Source of the DNA: Symsagittifera roscoffensis
Taxonomy: Eukaryota; Xenacoelomorpha; Acoela; Convolutidae
Assembly: GCF_963678635.1 (NCBI RefSeq)
Contig: NC_087064.1
Coordinates: 42,129,165-42,193,164 of the forward strand
Direction of reading: 5' to 3'
DNA: 64,000 bases
Of the stretch, positions 1-14,400 are shown in pieces (position 1 is the stretch's first letter; each line of letters begins with the position of its first letter). The translations under genes and the position numbers were made by a program. Under the pieces are notes generated by a model that ran no database searches, was not told the DNA's origin, and saw only the letters and a program-made list of their open reading frames with translations.

Positions 1-3000
1 AACTTTCCATGGCCGCCTTGCCTTGGTTTGAATCTGCAAAAAATAGGTAAAGCTAAAAATTAGGCTGGCAATGGAACGAAAATAGTTTTTAGTAATTTTT
101 AACGCTTTCAAAAAGGTAATAATTTTCACTTAACATGTAGTTGATATCTTAAAACGTGAAAATCTGTATGAACGTGAATGAATTACGTAAGTGCAAACGA
201 GTAGGTAACAGAAGCCAACGCGCATGGTCGTGCGTGCGGGTGTGTGTTCATGTAGTTACGCTTTTGTGTAATTGTTTTAATTACTTATTTAGATAGTTAT
301 AAATTTACAATGATTCAATTTTTCGAATATATTAAAACAAACTCATAACTTCAGTACAGGTCCCGCTTAAAAAGCAGTCTATAGGTCAAAGGTCACTCCG
401 GTGGCAAGTTGCCCGGTCACCTTTATGTGGCGTGGGCAAAATGGAACGTACAGTTTTGAAGCGTTCTTCAAACTTTCTACAACTCTGTGAAAATATGCAT
501 AGTATATGTTTCTGTTGTTATGTTTCACCATCTTTAAAGTCAGATTCGGATTCTAAAAAAAGCGTGAGTTCTACACTAAAAAAGCTCAGAGAATGTATGA
601 GTTGTTGTCGAAAGCTGGAATCAGATCCGTTGAATTTCACCAAAATCGGTAAACCAGTTAACACCCTCTCTATACCATTTTGGGGAAAGATAACTTGCTT
701 CTGATTTTCTTTATAAAATAGCATCGTCTTATAGTAGGTAACTGACATCAATTTGTTATTACTTGCCAATACAGAACATCATTAGCAAAAAAAACTATTA
801 AAGAAACATATAAAAAATTTCTTTCATTGACATTTAACAACTTAAATGGCCAAGGCGTTGGAGTTTAAAAAACCGTTTCAAAAGTTTGGATCAAAGTCAT
901 TTTTTCCTCTGTTAGTTTTTAAACTATACCCACCTTTCGAAAAGAAAAGCTCCATTTTCGTTGAACAAATTAACCTTTCATAGTAAAAAAAACATCGTTG
1001 CCAAAAAAACTGAAAACTCATTTCGTTCATTAACACCCAGTAAACACGATTTAACAATTAATTGGATTAAAATTCGAGCAACATTGAGTATTATGATTCC
1101 TGGGATATTTATATTCCTTGGGAATTTAGGGCCGTATATTGACTCCTTTGGGTTTTCTGCTGAGTAAAGTTGTCCTTGAATACTAGTGCCACGTGATTTA
1201 GCTGCTTAAGATCAAATTAGTTTGAAAAAGGCTTCCAACATGCCATTTCATAGGTGTTCTGAGCGGTATTATAGAACGAATCAAAAAGAGATTGAAACAG
1301 GGGGATTATTCCTGCCAGTCCTATCTCAATTTCATTTTCAGTGCTGCTTCCATTGCGCTTATATTATAACGCCACAACATAGAGCCAACGGACGTGTAGC
1401 GTTGGAAAGCTTTATGAGGAATTAATGGAAGCGACCAATTTAAGTACAGAGCGCGTGAAGAAATTTTACAATGGATAGATTCCTGTTACTGCATTGGCGC
1501 TGCTCGCGGAACGTTACACTTCCGTTTTCTATTCCCGCCTTTCCCTTGCAAACTTACCAACGCCGCCGCGATGCAATTGTATAAGAGCTACTGCACAACG
1601 CAACCACGCAATATAACAACGATTCGCAATGTTCAATTTTTAATATTCGGTGTGTACGTACCAACGGGATTAAAAGTTCTAGAAGACAATCTGATTCCCG
1701 GTATTAAGTCACACTTTTTCGGTCTCAATTTCAAGAAGCGGTAAGGTAACTTCGGAGCCAGCAGTTTTTCACGCTCCAACTTTACCCGCGAAACTCGATT
1801 AACTGCAATAATTTATTCAAAAAAAGCTATTTAGAGACTTCTATCTCCATTTGTTTAAAAGGGATGAGCTTATGCCTAGCAGCAGCACCATAATCACACA
1901 TTTCCAACTTCTCTGGATTCACGCATTAAATCTGGATGGAGATTTGTGTTTGCTATTATCATCAGCCTACGAAAAATAACATATTAAACTTGAAAGAAAA
2001 CCACAGTCCCCTTACAACACGAGAACGGTAAGAATTAGTATACCAAGCAACCTTAAAAATAGCAACATAACAATTCGCATTTAGTTGCATCTTCCCATCT
2101 GATCTTTTCCTTTCCTTTGACACATCGGAAGTCAATGTTAACAATCGACAGGTAAGATCTAAATTCAGTTTCAATAGGTACAAAAGTGTAATAGGCCAAA
2201 ATTAACTCGGTACAAAAATCTCTGCGCAAATCAAAAACTTTTCACAAGCTTCTTCTTAGGAGCGGATAATAAAAATTATGAAATACTCAAAATCGTACCG
2301 CCAGCTTATGTTGCATAATGCTTCGTGTATGGGACATGAGATGGAAAACGGTCGCTTCTCAACTCCATTTCTTTGATTTCCCCTTTGCTACTTTTAACTA
2401 AAACAATTCATAATGGACTAGCTCTCAATTTTTTTCAGCTCTAATATACTGGAAACTACAATCAAAGTCTCAGAATCAAAAATCAATAAAATCTCGCAGT
2501 AAACGCACCCCACAGCAAACGTTACCAATTATCAACAAACTCGAGAGTTAGAGCCACATAAAAATCAGGAAGTATCTGCATTCAAAAACAATTAGGCATA
2601 TAAATTTACTCGAAAAGTGCAACATGGAAACAAGAGCAGCAACTTTCAATAATGAAACTGGTTTGCATTACTCAATTAGGTAGAGGTTTCTTCCTGCCTA
2701 AAAACAAAGGTAGAGGAAATAATGAAATTGAAAAAAAAAGAATTAGAGACGAAATCAAATACGTGGGTTTAGTTAGACCGACTCCAATTACGTGTAAATA
2801 GTGTAGTGTCTAAAAAATTATTTCTTTTAAGTTGCAGCCATTACTGAATTGAATGCATTTTTTATTTAGATGCCACGAGCGGATAGGGCGAAGAGTTTCA
2901 ATAAAAAGCAGGAAACCGTCAGCTTCTGATGATACTTAAAGACTAAATTGGACCTGAACATTGAAAGAAACTGTAGAGGAAAAAAGAAGCACCTTTGAAG

Positions 3001-3127
3001 AAAGAGGAAATGCTTTAGTTCGAAATCGACACAGGCTTTGCGATTTATAACGGCACTTCTCACTCAAACGTAGGATCAAAAATTAGAGATACACGAGAAT
3101 CTTGAAGCACCTCGCTTTATTGGCAGA
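1..3127. other. gene-free AT-rich flank
   Basis: I see no supported coding region here. The open frames are short (under 95 codons), lack recognisable domains and do not join through convincing splice sites. About 1430-1760 is less AT-rich than its surroundings and could belong to a promoter or untranslated exon, but nothing proves it. Just before the gene at 3128 a short pyrimidine-rich run ends in ATTGGCAG, one base before the ATG, which would fit a 3' splice site of an upstream untranslated exon. Confidence 0.5.
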
Positions 3128-4312
3128 ATGGGCTGTCTGTTTTCAAACCTCAAGGAGACGGGCGATGATTTATACCTTGACATAAATGAGTTAAAAGAGA
3201 TCCCAGAACACATCAACAAAAACAATATCAAAAGTCACCTGAAAAACCCGATCCCAAAGCCATACAGCCGCAACAAACCCGCTGTATACTACGCAAAACA
3301 AGAGAACCAAGAGGCTGCCAGAATTGAATCCGAACTATCCGAGCAGAAAGTACTATTCGATTCAAACGCCAATGTTGACACTCAGGGCGCCTTTGATGGA
3401 ATGTTCCAGGAAGAACCGTATAAAGCCAAAATCGACGACATCCACTGCAACCTCAACAAAACAATAACAAGTTGCAAAGATTCTGAAATAACTCATCTTA
3501 TTCTGCCTCTGAAAGCCACCAGAAACTGTTCGTTTGACCTTGAAACTCATATTATGGAATACAACCCAAAGAAATCAATCAATATTTACAGACTAGAGCA
3601 AGGTAATTTACACGATGAGAGAGATGAAGATTACAGTGAAAACGACGATGACGATTACTCAACATTTCCCACCTATGAAGTGATTTGCAACGACCACTTT
3701 CGGGACAATTCCAATGAAAACGTCCACTTAGCTTTCCAAAACCGAAATTTTGAAGATGTTTCCGTTGAGCCTGATAACGGAGGCCCTAGAGAATCTCGCA
3801 ACGTGTACCCCAAGGGTAGGGCTAAAGTACAATTAGCAGCAGCAACTCATAGTTCATATGCTCATACTAGTTCAGTAGGAGGTGTGCGCAGAGTGATTGG
3901 TCAACGAAAAGGTGCCCAAGAGAATGTGTACGGGCGTCAGAATTCAAACGAAGGCGAGTCGGCAGCTACGACGCGAATTCCAAACAGTGCTTCCTCTACG
4001 TTCCGAAGCAACAAAAACAGACAGGAAAGCCACGAGCGACTATCGTCGAGCGGAGTTAGCTCTGAAAGCATCGAAAACGAGAATCATCATAATTACCACG
4101 GGAGACGGAGAATATCTGCAATTTCTACAACCAGTATGGACAAAGAAACTTTAAATTCCTTAGACGGTATCAGTCATTTGCACCCCCAACATGCCTCATT
4201 CAACATGTTTGGCTCTATGACAGACAGAAGGAGCTCTAGTTCGTTCGATTCTAATGTCCGACGCTTGAGTATAAATTTAGTTCAAATGTTCCACAATCAG
4301 AATCAGCAATGA
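3128..4312 (+). CDS. N-terminally acylated serine-rich protein of unknown function
   Basis: A single uninterrupted frame of 394 codons; I do not recognise the family. The N-terminus is MGCLFS: Gly2 fits N-myristoylation and Cys3 palmitoylation, so attachment to the plasma membrane or endomembranes is likely (inference). There is no hydrophobic segment. Residues 1-150 are mixed and possibly structured; 163-178 is strongly acidic (DERDEDYSENDDDDY); 225-394 is rich in Ser, Arg and Asn and probably disordered. The tail has three R-R-x-S sites typical of PKA-type kinases: Ser330 (RRIS), Ser370 (RRSS) and Ser381 (RRLS). The start is chosen because the MGC signal only works at the extreme N-terminus. 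The gene has no intron, unlike DDB1 and TTC36 nearby, so it could be an old retrogene or a single coding exon behind a 5' UTR intron (AG directly upstream of the ATG). No stop or frameshift is seen, and codon usage looks protein-like throughout. Confidence 0.8.
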   Translation: MGCLFSNLKETGDDLYLDINELKEIPEHINKNNIKSHLKNPIPKPYSRNKPAVYYAKQENQEAARIESELSEQKVLFDSNANVDTQGAFDGMFQEEPYKAKIDDIHCNLNKTITSCKDSEITHLILPLKATRNCSFDLETHIMEYNPKKSINIYRLEQGNLHDERDEDYSENDDDDYSTFPTYEVICNDHFRDNSNENVHLAFQNRNFEDVSVEPDNGGPRESRNVYPKGRAKVQLAAATHSSYAHTSSVGGVRRVIGQRKGAQENVYGRQNSNEGESAATTRIPNSASSTFRSNKNRQESHERLSSSGVSSESIENENHHNYHGRRRISAISTTSMDKETLNSLDGISHLHPQHASFNMFGSMTDRRSSSSFDSNVRRLSINLVQMFHNQNQQ

Positions 4313-7300
4313 TTACAAATTTTAAAATTGGAGTGCTAATTTGTGATATTTTTGAAATACAAAAATTTATCTGTTTATTTAGGGATCAAATACATTTCTA
4401 CGTACAAGTTTGACTATATTTTGCCTGGTTCAAGATTCTTCACAATTAATTTTGAGCTCAAATAGAGCGAAAGAACAGTAGATAACGGCCGAAGCAAATA
4501 GAGAAAACAGCGCCTTTACTGATGCGAGATTCCGAGGATCGAGGGGATTGACTTGGCTTCAAGGTTTCCGAAAAAATTTTAACTAAAACGTTTGAAAGTC
4601 ATCCGCTATTTAGCTAAAAATTTCGCTTCCACTTAAACAGCCAGAATTACGTGTCTCGAAGTAGTAACAAAACCATTTTTTAACCAAAAAAGTCAAAAAC
4701 AGATAGCCGCTTTATGTCTACACAAGTATCACATTGTGAACAAACTCAGAAAGAAGAAGCGAATTAGAGAGGGAAACAAATAAACATCCCCATTAACGTC
4801 AGTCCATCATTGCCAAAAGTATGAAAAACATAGCAAACAGACAGTTAAAAAAGTGTGAATGAACGCAAGGAAGCTATAGCTTGACGGACTCCAAGTCGTT
4901 TACATTTTTTCCCACTTCGGCTTTCGTAATAGGATTCGCCTTCCTTTTAGCAAGTGAACTTGAATTCAATTTAAGAAAATGTCAAAAATCATACGTCAAA
5001 AAATCCACAGGACCCTATAAGTATCTTCAAAAACGTTCAAATACTCTTAAAAAGATTTTTGCGAGTTTTTTAAATAGTGGAATGATTATTGCGCAGACTA
5101 TAATATAACTTAATAAAAAAACTAATTAACCATCTAGATGTATGTGTCGTCATATGTATGTGTCGTTGTTATTGCTCGAACGTAATTACCTCTCATATGT
5201 GATAGGCTCATCATTCTGCATTACAGCCAATGAAAAATTATAAGATAATTTCCCTCTAATTAAAAAAAAACTTTATCTCCTTTCACTGCGTTTAACTCTG
5301 AATAGCGAATAATTCATACCAACTTTTCTAGACAATGAGACAATTATTCTTGGCAATTTTTTTGATTTTATCTTGGACTCCGAATAAAAACTGAGATCGC
5401 GGGCTTTATCACCATTCTCACAGTTATTTGTGGGACCTGATTTCACTTAAAAACTATCCAACGGAAGTGGTTAGAACAACCAAACCTAAAAAAAACTCGT
5501 ACCTACTCGATCCATTTTTTCAATAGGCGCCGCTTGACTTATGAAAAATTGTTCTAGAAACATGTTCTGACTCTTTTCACATGCTTTTCAGTAAAATCCG
5601 GTAAGTTGCGGATATCATGACCAAAAATTTGCCGTTTTGGAATCTATTTCGATTGTTCTTGAACGTCCATTGAAAAAGGACAGTACCCAGTTAGGAGTCA
5701 GAAAATTCCAGCGAAAATAAATTTTAACGGCTAAAAAGGATATAGAATCATTCGCAATAGTCTTGTGAAACACATCTCAAGGGTAACACCAGTCACTTTT
5801 GTACCCCTTTTGATACATCGCTGCTCACTAAAAATAGTTTTAAAAAATTCTTGAGTCACATTTTAATGAAAAAGGCGCAATTTATTTGAAACAAAAAAAA
5901 AATAAAGCCGTGGTAAGAAACTACTCGAAACGCAAACGAGACAATGCAAACGGCATAAGAAAAAACAACTGAAAAACAGCCGACAAAAATTAGAATGAAA
6001 ATCAACATAAATCATTATTTTTCAACAAGTTTTTTTTAAAAAAATACTACCTCAAATTGATTTTCGGGAAATTGAGCATGACTGCGCAGCACCTGAAATT
6101 GAGCAGCAAATGTTAAGACAAATTGTTTACGGTGGCGAAAAGTCTAGTTCGCAAGTACAAGCTACTGCTCTCGTAAGTGACAATATAAACACAACATTTT
6201 ACCCTTGATAAATCGTCAACTCAAACAATTATAAAAGATCTAAGTGTTGTTCTTGTCCTGAGAAGGAATGTAATTGGACGAGACAAATGAAACAAAATTA
6301 TCAAAATCACTAAGAGTCTCCAATCGCGTCGTCATGCAGTCCAGGAAAAGTTAATGTATCAATCTTTGCTCTTATCAATCTTATACTGCTCAGCGGCTTG
6401 GCGTTCGCCAATACCCTGTTTGCAAAAATTAGAGTTTTCAGTGAAGAGTTACAAAGAGAGGTGACAATAAAATACGATTGCTATCTTCATTCCCTGTAAC
6501 GTTTAAAGCTCATTCCGATTTGTTTTTTGTTGAAACGAGATGATCATTTGTTACTCTGAAAAATCATTTACAAAACTGTTGATATTTAACAAAACCGGAG
6601 CAAACAAAAAGTGAAATTGACCTCAGGTCAGTCAGAAACATACAAGAAGAGTTTGAGCTTTATTGAAAAATCAAAAAAGACGAAAATTTACTTTGTACAC
6701 GCACCCAGAGCTGCAAACGAGATGCTTCGTGTGACAAAACCTGATTTTGATATGACTCTGAAAACAATGGATTATTTGCTTTTATAAAAAATGCAAGCAT
6801 TTGGTATAAATAATTCTATTCTTATAGTGAGTACCACTACAAAAACTGTAGGCCTCAAACTGATTTTAAGTAACTTTCATGTAGAAGTTATTGCACTTAC
6901 TTACGCGGAATTGAGCCTTTTTCTTACTTTTATTCTTCTTATCATTAGAGTATTTTCTAAAAGATTTGGCATAAATTAGAAAAAAAAACATTTCAACAAC
7001 TTATTTGATAAAAACAGAAATTTATGTAAGCTTTACAAAAAAATCCATGAATAAGTTGAAACTTTTTTCTCATATAAAAAATTGCACCGAAAGCTAAGCC
7101 AGATAAAATATGACGGACCGATAAGCTGAAATCAAACCATAGCATGTTTGGAAATAAAAACGAAAATAAAAAATTTTTAAATCAAATTTAGAAAGACTTT
7201 TTCTCGTTCCGCGCCACACGTGGCGAACTGATTGTCAACACACTTGGCGGCACACTAATTAAGTCCAAACATTCAAAATTTTTGAGCAAAAAAAAAGAAT

Positions 7301-8017
7301 TTTTATCAGAATTTGAAAAGCAATTGAAGCGCTTCAATACTCGATCACCTACAAGCTTTCTTTGAGTGACAAAAGTTCTAGCACTGGAGATAGCGGAAAA
7401 TTAGCAGCGGTATAATCTCCGACACGATAAGTTGCTGGAATCGCCCGTGATGTGTATTTCAAATCGGTAATGAAAAACAACTGAACCTTGAAGCAATGAA
7501 TGAAACATTTTGATAAAACTAACCACTCAATTCAAAAACATAGACAAGAGCCAATGAAAGCAAGAAAACAAAAAAATTGACTTGTTTTTACAGTGGATAG
7601 TTGAGATTGCCTTAACAGAGGGAATGAACTGAACTTAAAAAAGAGATCAAAATTTGATTCTAGAACAAAAGATCAAGAATAAATTTGAGCCTGAACTAAC
7701 ATTTTACTGCAAAAAAATCACGACCGATATAAGAGTCTAATCTACGTTCATCGACTCTTAATAACTGGGAATTTCAAATATTTTCAATCGAGAGCGTAAT
7801 TTGCTTTCATTGTGGCAAATGAATTTAAATTCAACTTGAAAAACCTGAAAGTCGAACCGGTAAAAATCAAGAACCCTAAAAACAAATGCGATATGTATGA
7901 GTTTCTTCGCTATGTACATTCCAATTTAAAAGTTAATGAAAACTTTTTCTTATAAATAAAATCAAGTTCATCCTTCTAATTGAAACATAAAAAAATTAAA
8001 ACTCAAATACAGCTAGT
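4313..8017. other. AT-rich intergenic region
   Basis: This stretch separates the 394-residue gene from the convergent DDB1 3' end. I see only short meaningless frames. It contains one copy of a dispersed repeat that ends in the AAGAGTC...GACTCTT hairpin (7730-7760), described separately. Confidence 0.5.
7730..7760. repeat. dispersed AAGAGTC hairpin, copy 1
   Basis: Imperfect inverted repeat with AAGAGTC on one side, GACTCTT on the other and TACGTTC near the loop. Related copies lie near 10241-10271, 18064-18093, 44304-44333, 57654-57674 and 61905-61936, each at the end of a similar AT-rich repeat several hundred bases long. Confidence 0.6.
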
Positions 8018-8023
8018 TTTATT
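8018..8023 (-). terminator. DDB1 polyadenylation signal
   Basis: On the minus strand an AATAAA hexamer lies about 95 nt downstream of the DDB1 stop codon, the usual place for a cleavage and polyadenylation signal. It is the first canonical hexamer that I see after the stop. Confidence 0.65.
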
Positions 8024-8118
8024 GAGATAACATTAGCACATCTTATCATTCTCCTGACACAAACTTGAAACAAGGATTCTGAACAAGGATTTAACAAAAG
8101 TAAGAATGGCGATTGCAA

Positions 8119-8437
8119 TCAATGCAATCGAGCTAGATCTTCAATCAACTTCACCACTTCATCTACGCACACTTTGGGCCCGGTTGAATTCAGAGCTGCC
8201 TTCGAGGGAGCCTCAGTTGCAATAAGACCTGAATCATTCATTAAATCATCTCCGGTGCTGTCGACGTTCAGATCCTGTCTCTGGGTGAGGAAACTGGAAT
8301 TGAACTGGAGTCCCTTGAGGACCCGTTCTCTGTCGGCCACTGTCATGTCCAGGAATATTTCGATAATGTCTCCGTCAATGAAGCTTTGCGCTGGCTCACT
8401 TCCAAACTCATGCGAAAAATCGCGCCACGTGGAATGG
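8119..8437 (-). CDS. DDB1: DDB1 exon 15 and stop
   Basis: After TTTGTTTCAG; encodes [30 protein letters not shown] and the C-terminal [15 protein letters not shown] followed by TGA. About 36 residues between the IEIFLDM block and the final helix have no counterpart in the human protein. Confidence 0.93.
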
Positions 8438-11400
8438 CTGAAACAAATTGTTTAAACGTCAGCAGGTTAAGCCTTATTGTTGCGATAAAACCATTGAATA
8501 GTTTCTGAAAGGGAAAATGAATGCAAAGCCTAGACACAACAAAGATTCCGGATCATCGTTACCATAAACTCCGATATCGTGATCCGACATGACACTAAAA
8601 GCCCTCGGACCACGCTCTACCTATTGGTCGTAGAAAAACCATGACGATAATATTGCTAGCGGAATAAGCAATGCAATTAAAACTTTTTCAGCGCCCATTG
8701 TTTGCGATATAATACGCAAACTGAAGCGCAACCTCAAAGACCTTATCAAATACGCTATTCTTGTTTTGGTGCAGAATCTAAGAAAGCACGATGATACCTT
8801 TCAATCACGATCAAAGAATACACGCTCGAGCTAACAGATCAATAACTCACAAAAGCGCATCAAAAAAGGCGGAGGCGTATTTTGTAACACAGAGGCGAAG
8901 CTGAGCTTCGCACCACTAGCGATACAAAACAAGAAAGCCGCTAAGTCAGAAAAAAAAATCGAAAAAATTCGAAAATGTCAAAAAACTAAATCTATCAAAT
9001 ATGGCAAACACATGCCAAGACAATGGAATGTTAAATAAGCATCGGAAAAAAACTTACAAACGGCAACAAAGCCGAAAAACTCCTTGGCAACAATCCTTTA
9101 AGGCGAAAAAAATCAACAGACACATAAACACATTTTTTTCGCGCGTCGAAAAACACAATATGTCATTAAGCCGATATAATATAGGCCAAAACCTTTCGAG
9201 CCGAAAAATAAGGAACAGAAAAAAAAACAAAAAAAATTGTTGTCAGGAAAAACGAACTAGAAATTCTATTTAGATTTTTAGCATTTTGTGTGATCCAGAG
9301 GTGGACATAAAAATTTTGTTTTCCAAGACACGAATCAAAAGTAGGTCACTGAGCCAAAAAAAATTAGGCGGAAATAATTAAGTCAAAACTATAAAGAAGA
9401 AAAAAAAATTTTAAAAAAGCAATTGTACATTACTAAGCCAACAATATATCAACAGAAAAATAATGAGCCGACAATTTTTTTTGAAAAACGGAACAAGGTC
9501 CTGTCAGATTCGATTCTAGGACTTTTGCCGTCCTAGGCGTAATCGTTAACTCCAGACCAAAAGTGCCGAAGACACAAACAAATTAGAATTAATCAAGAGC
9601 TGAACCTAAATTTACCATTTCTAATTTTGGCCATTCTTTGCCGCAAGTAATTTACGGGAAAAAAGTCTAGTAGCCGATTGCAATATCCTTGCTATCGCAA
9701 GGGTAAACAACGAAACATCAGGGTTAATAAAAAATATGCAATTAGATGATATCAAAATTTTGATTTTGAACAAAGTAAAAACTTTAGAACATAGCCGACA
9801 GGCAGTTGGAAAAAAGTCAATGAAAACAATTAAACAGAAAACATCTGAATTGTTTTTTTTTAAATCTCAACAGTCAAATTCCAAAAAAAAAGACGAGCTC
9901 TTCAAAAATTCTTTGAATTTCTAAAAAAAATTGATGAAAAACATTTTCGATAAAAGTAACCAAATTTGAGAAAACTGGATCAATCGTTTTTTTTTTACTT
10001 CGCTGGGAAATCTGAAAAATCAATTCCATTTTCGAAACTAGAAGTCGATCACGTTTTTCGAGACCTTTTAACATTCGCTCATCGATAGTGGACTTTGCCT
10101 TCTTTTTGACAAAGGACATGAACTGAACTTGAAAAAAAATCAGAAGTCAAACGAAGTGAAAAAGTAAATTTGAGCCTGAACAAACTAAGACTTTTCCCGA
10201 AAAAACCTGCAAAAAAACGAAAACAAAATCGCGACCTATTTAAGAATCTGAAATACGTTCATCGACTTTTAAAACGCTTCCGTTCATTTCTTTTTGGCTG
10301 GTGTCCGAGAGAAGAATAAAAGAAAAACACAAAACTCAAAATCAAGTCCTTAAATTATACATCGTTTTGCTGAGAAAAAAAACCAGCAATTTCCATTATC
10401 TGCATTATTACAAAAATAAATAAAAAAAAATTCACACTATAGTGAAATATGCCTGATTCGAAAAAAAAATCTTACGAAAAATAAAACCAACACCTGGCCC
10501 AATTTTTTTCAAGTCGAAAAATAGCAGAACATGCAAAAACAACAGGTTCTGACCAGTTTTGATCTCGATACCTTCTTCGTAGTTTCAAGCATGGAGGTCC
10601 AAAGTACAACTGCAGTAACAACGCATAAATCCTGAAAAAAAATTACACTATGAGTATCGGAAGCTCCAGCACTTCTAGCTGACTACATTTAATGCTTTTG
10701 TCAATCATGCCCCTCCTGGATATATAAAAAAAAACAAATTTTATTTCAAGTTTAGACAGATTGAAAGCACCTTTCACCACGCACAACTCCAAAACTAATT
10801 TTTGGCAATTTTAATGTCGATGTCTTTAAAATAGCAGAAAATGTCAACTAAATCTGAACGCAACAAAGATAGCCGGTTACTGTGCAAGTAGCACAGAAAG
10901 TTTTTACCAGTCTTTTTTCCAAATTATTGCCGTTTTTTTGGCGTGGTGTGATAAAAAAAGAGCTGAACAAAAAAAACTGTGGCTAGTTATATTCGATAAC
11001 CAGAATAAAAGCACCAAATTGAATAACAATTTTTGTCGAAAAATTACTATAAAAACGAAAAAAAATCAAAGAAAATTTTTTTCAAGTTTTCAGGCAGTTT
11101 TTTGAATTTTGATTCCGAATAGGCCCAAAAATACTCAAAATAAGCTAAAGTCTTCTAAAACTAAGTTTTTGTGCTCTAAAATAAGCTATTGTAGGCTTGT
11201 AAACAATTAAAACAACGACTACTCGCTCACTTTATTGGCTCGAAATAAAGCGAAAAATCGAAAATTTCAAATCGATTTTGTCTCGACACTGGGAAACTTT
11301 TTGAGCGTTAATATGACATAGCACTCAACCCAGTCCGATGATTATTTGTGGTACCTGATTTTGCGTGGAAAACAAAAGAAAAAACTAAAACACACCCGCA

Positions 11401-14400
11401 TATAAAGTTCCTCCCCATTTTCAATGGTCGGAACAATAATCTCAAATGGTTTTGTACTTGTACGTACTCCATCCATCAGATTGTTTGAACGAAACTACAA
11501 CATTTTTTCATTTGCAACAAACCACATTACTGTTCCGATGTATAATCATTCCTTGATAATGAACTGAGCTTCGCTTATTAAAGAACTTAGCTTCGCATCA
11601 TCTTCACGATATTATTCCTTAATAAATAACGTAGCTTCGCCCAGCTCCCTTGAAGAAAAATTACGGTAACCAGATATCTTAGAATATGAATTTTTCAAAA
11701 CTGTCTGCCTCAAGTTCTCTGAAGTTTTGCGATAAGCCAGCGGAGGTAATAAAACAAATGGTTTACTAAAAGCAACAGACTTTTTAAAAGCAACAAGTTT
11801 TGCGATAAGCCAGCGGAGATAAAACAAAACAAATGGTTTACTGAAAGCAACTAAAAGATGGAAACAGACCAAAAATGAAATGCATAAGCCAGCATTTAAT
11901 TGAATAAAACAGGATTAATTTTGAACTGACCTGATTTTGCCGACACTGTTAATCGTAGCTACAATTTTCTCCTGCAATTCAGCCAAAAATAAAAACAGCT
12001 TAGGAGGCAGTTGAACAATTAAGCCAATAGCCCCACTCACAGTTCCGAACAGAATAGAGGGCTGGTAATTTATAACTGACTCATTTGGATTATTCATAAC
12101 CAGCGAGCCATGTCGAAACACGTTTATGAAATCATTAATATGAAATCTTCCTGTGATCGTCAGTTTTCTTCTCTCTTCGTCAGTCGTAGCCGCAGAGTCT
12201 TTGGTGACAGTGTAAATGTTAAAGTTGTTTTCTCCGACTAAAAATGTATCATCGTCAAGGATTTCACAAGCCGTTGTCCACAGAGGCGTGTAGTCCTTGG
12301 CGATCTCTTCGAAACTGGATTCCTGCGGTTTGTATAGCAGAAGAGACACTGACTTCATGATATCTCCAACAACAACGAAATCTCCTTTGGTTTTGAGGAA
12401 GAGAGCGATTATGTTGCCATAGTGACAGCAGTCCAGTCGTAGTTCCTTGTCTGTGGCCCACTCGTAAAGTTCAACCATGTGGTTCACAGCACACAGGATC
12501 TTCCCGTTAAATAACTGGATACTGTATGGACACCCTAAGAAAACAATCATTTTCCTGGTAACAAAAAAGAATCTCAAAATTTCGATTCGCTGTTTCATTT
12601 ATGTTTACCATTTTTGGACCATCTTAATTGCCATCACTATAATTTGAGAATGCAAAATTTGATTCCAAAAGATATCTCAAATAAAACAACAGAATTGTTT
12701 TTAATAATGAAAAGATCACTTTTAAGTACTTATAATTATATTTAACGATCTTTGCCGTCAAATCTGAATTGCATTTGTGGATTTCTAACACCGAAATTTT
12801 TCAGATACCTTTTATTTCTTTTTCAGCGATGAGGTTCAGCTTGCTCTCCTTCCATTCGAACACCAACAGTCTGCCTTTGTCTGGTTCTGCCTGATGAGAC
12901 AACACGTATGTCGTACCTGTGAAAACATATTGAAAATACTACAAGCAATGACGAAATTAATTAACGTTGATAATGTTGGCACAATAAGATAGGGTGTCAA
13001 TTATTGGCAAAACAATTCGAAGATTAGCTCAAAAAAATAATTCAGCTGAGAAAAAATTTAGCCTAGAACTGACAAAACTGGCAAACAACAAAACCAGCAC
13101 ACGTTTTACAGCCAGTTATATAATTATTTCTTTTGAGAAGATTAACCTAAATCTTAGCCCCTTCGGTTTTTAACTTAGCAAGCAAGATCGAAATGAAAGT
13201 TGAAAAAATGGATACCGCAATGGTCGGAAAAGCGGCTGGTTTTCTAATTGATAAAATAAAAAAAAATCAAATTAATTTGAAACAATGATAGCGTGTTGCT
13301 GTGATAGTACCAAAAAACATCGAAACAGCAGTTATGTAGGAGAATGATCCATTATACTTTTTTTTCAAGAACATAAAGGTATAACACGGTGGCAGGACAA
13401 TCTAGCTATTCCAAACTACCCTATACCATTCTACCCTATGCCATTATACCCTACATACCAATCTAACCGATACCAATCTACCCTATACCAATCTACCCTA
13501 TACTAATCTACCCTATACTAATCTATAGTACCAGTTTAATTTATATACCAGTTTAATTTGCGTCGATTTGGCGCATAATTAATGTAATCTTTAAAAGTCC
13601 TAATTAGAATCGGAAAGACAACAGCACGTGTTAATTCATTTGAGTCTAAATTTTTGGACTCAATTTGAGTCTTTCAATTAGGAATATTGTTCTAAAGACA
13701 AAAACGCAATTTAAGCCTCAAAAACTGAAAATTGTCTCAATTAACAGAATTTAATACCCAATTTTCAAAACCACCTAGAAAAATGAGACCAAAACTACGT
13801 CATTATATCAACTTTCCTTGGAATAACAATTACCAAAATGAGTCAAATTTTTTGGGGTTAATCTCAACAGAATCGGAGAACGCTTTTAATCGGTGGCCAC
13901 GAGTTTACAAAAACACAGGAAACAAAGAATGGAAACTTTGACTGGAAGTGTTCAAGATGGGGGTCCCATAAATGCAAAACGACAGCAATAACCCGAGAAA
14001 ACGATCTTATTTCCTGTAGAAATGAACACACGCACGAAATATTTCCTGGTCGCTCAGATGCAAGGCTTCTCGTAAACAAAATGAAACAGGACACAAAAAT
14101 GCAGCAAGTACCAGTCAATAGCATAATTATAGCAAACGGCCTGCAGTCTGTGTCGGAAGAAAAAGCCGTCCAATTAGCTCTTCCTTGCCGATTGGCGATT
14201 AATCGGGCCCTCAATCGACAGAAGGTAAATGAGAGACCCACATTGCCACCCATTGTCGACAGACATTTTGAAGTACCAAAGCAACACGAGGATTTTTGCG
14301 TCTTCGATAGCGGCATTGACAATCCAGAAAGGGTGTTGATTTTTGGAGATCGCGACAATATCTAGAGCTTGATATTGCATCGAGATAAGTGGCTATGCGA

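Noticed and set aside
9001-9273. 90-codon Lys/Asn-rich frame
   Set aside because: It is a translation of the AAGCCGA-poly(A) repeat field.
13864-14358. 164-codon minus-strand frame
   Set aside because: It is the antisense shadow of the FLYWCH-MULE transposase remnant on the plus strand.
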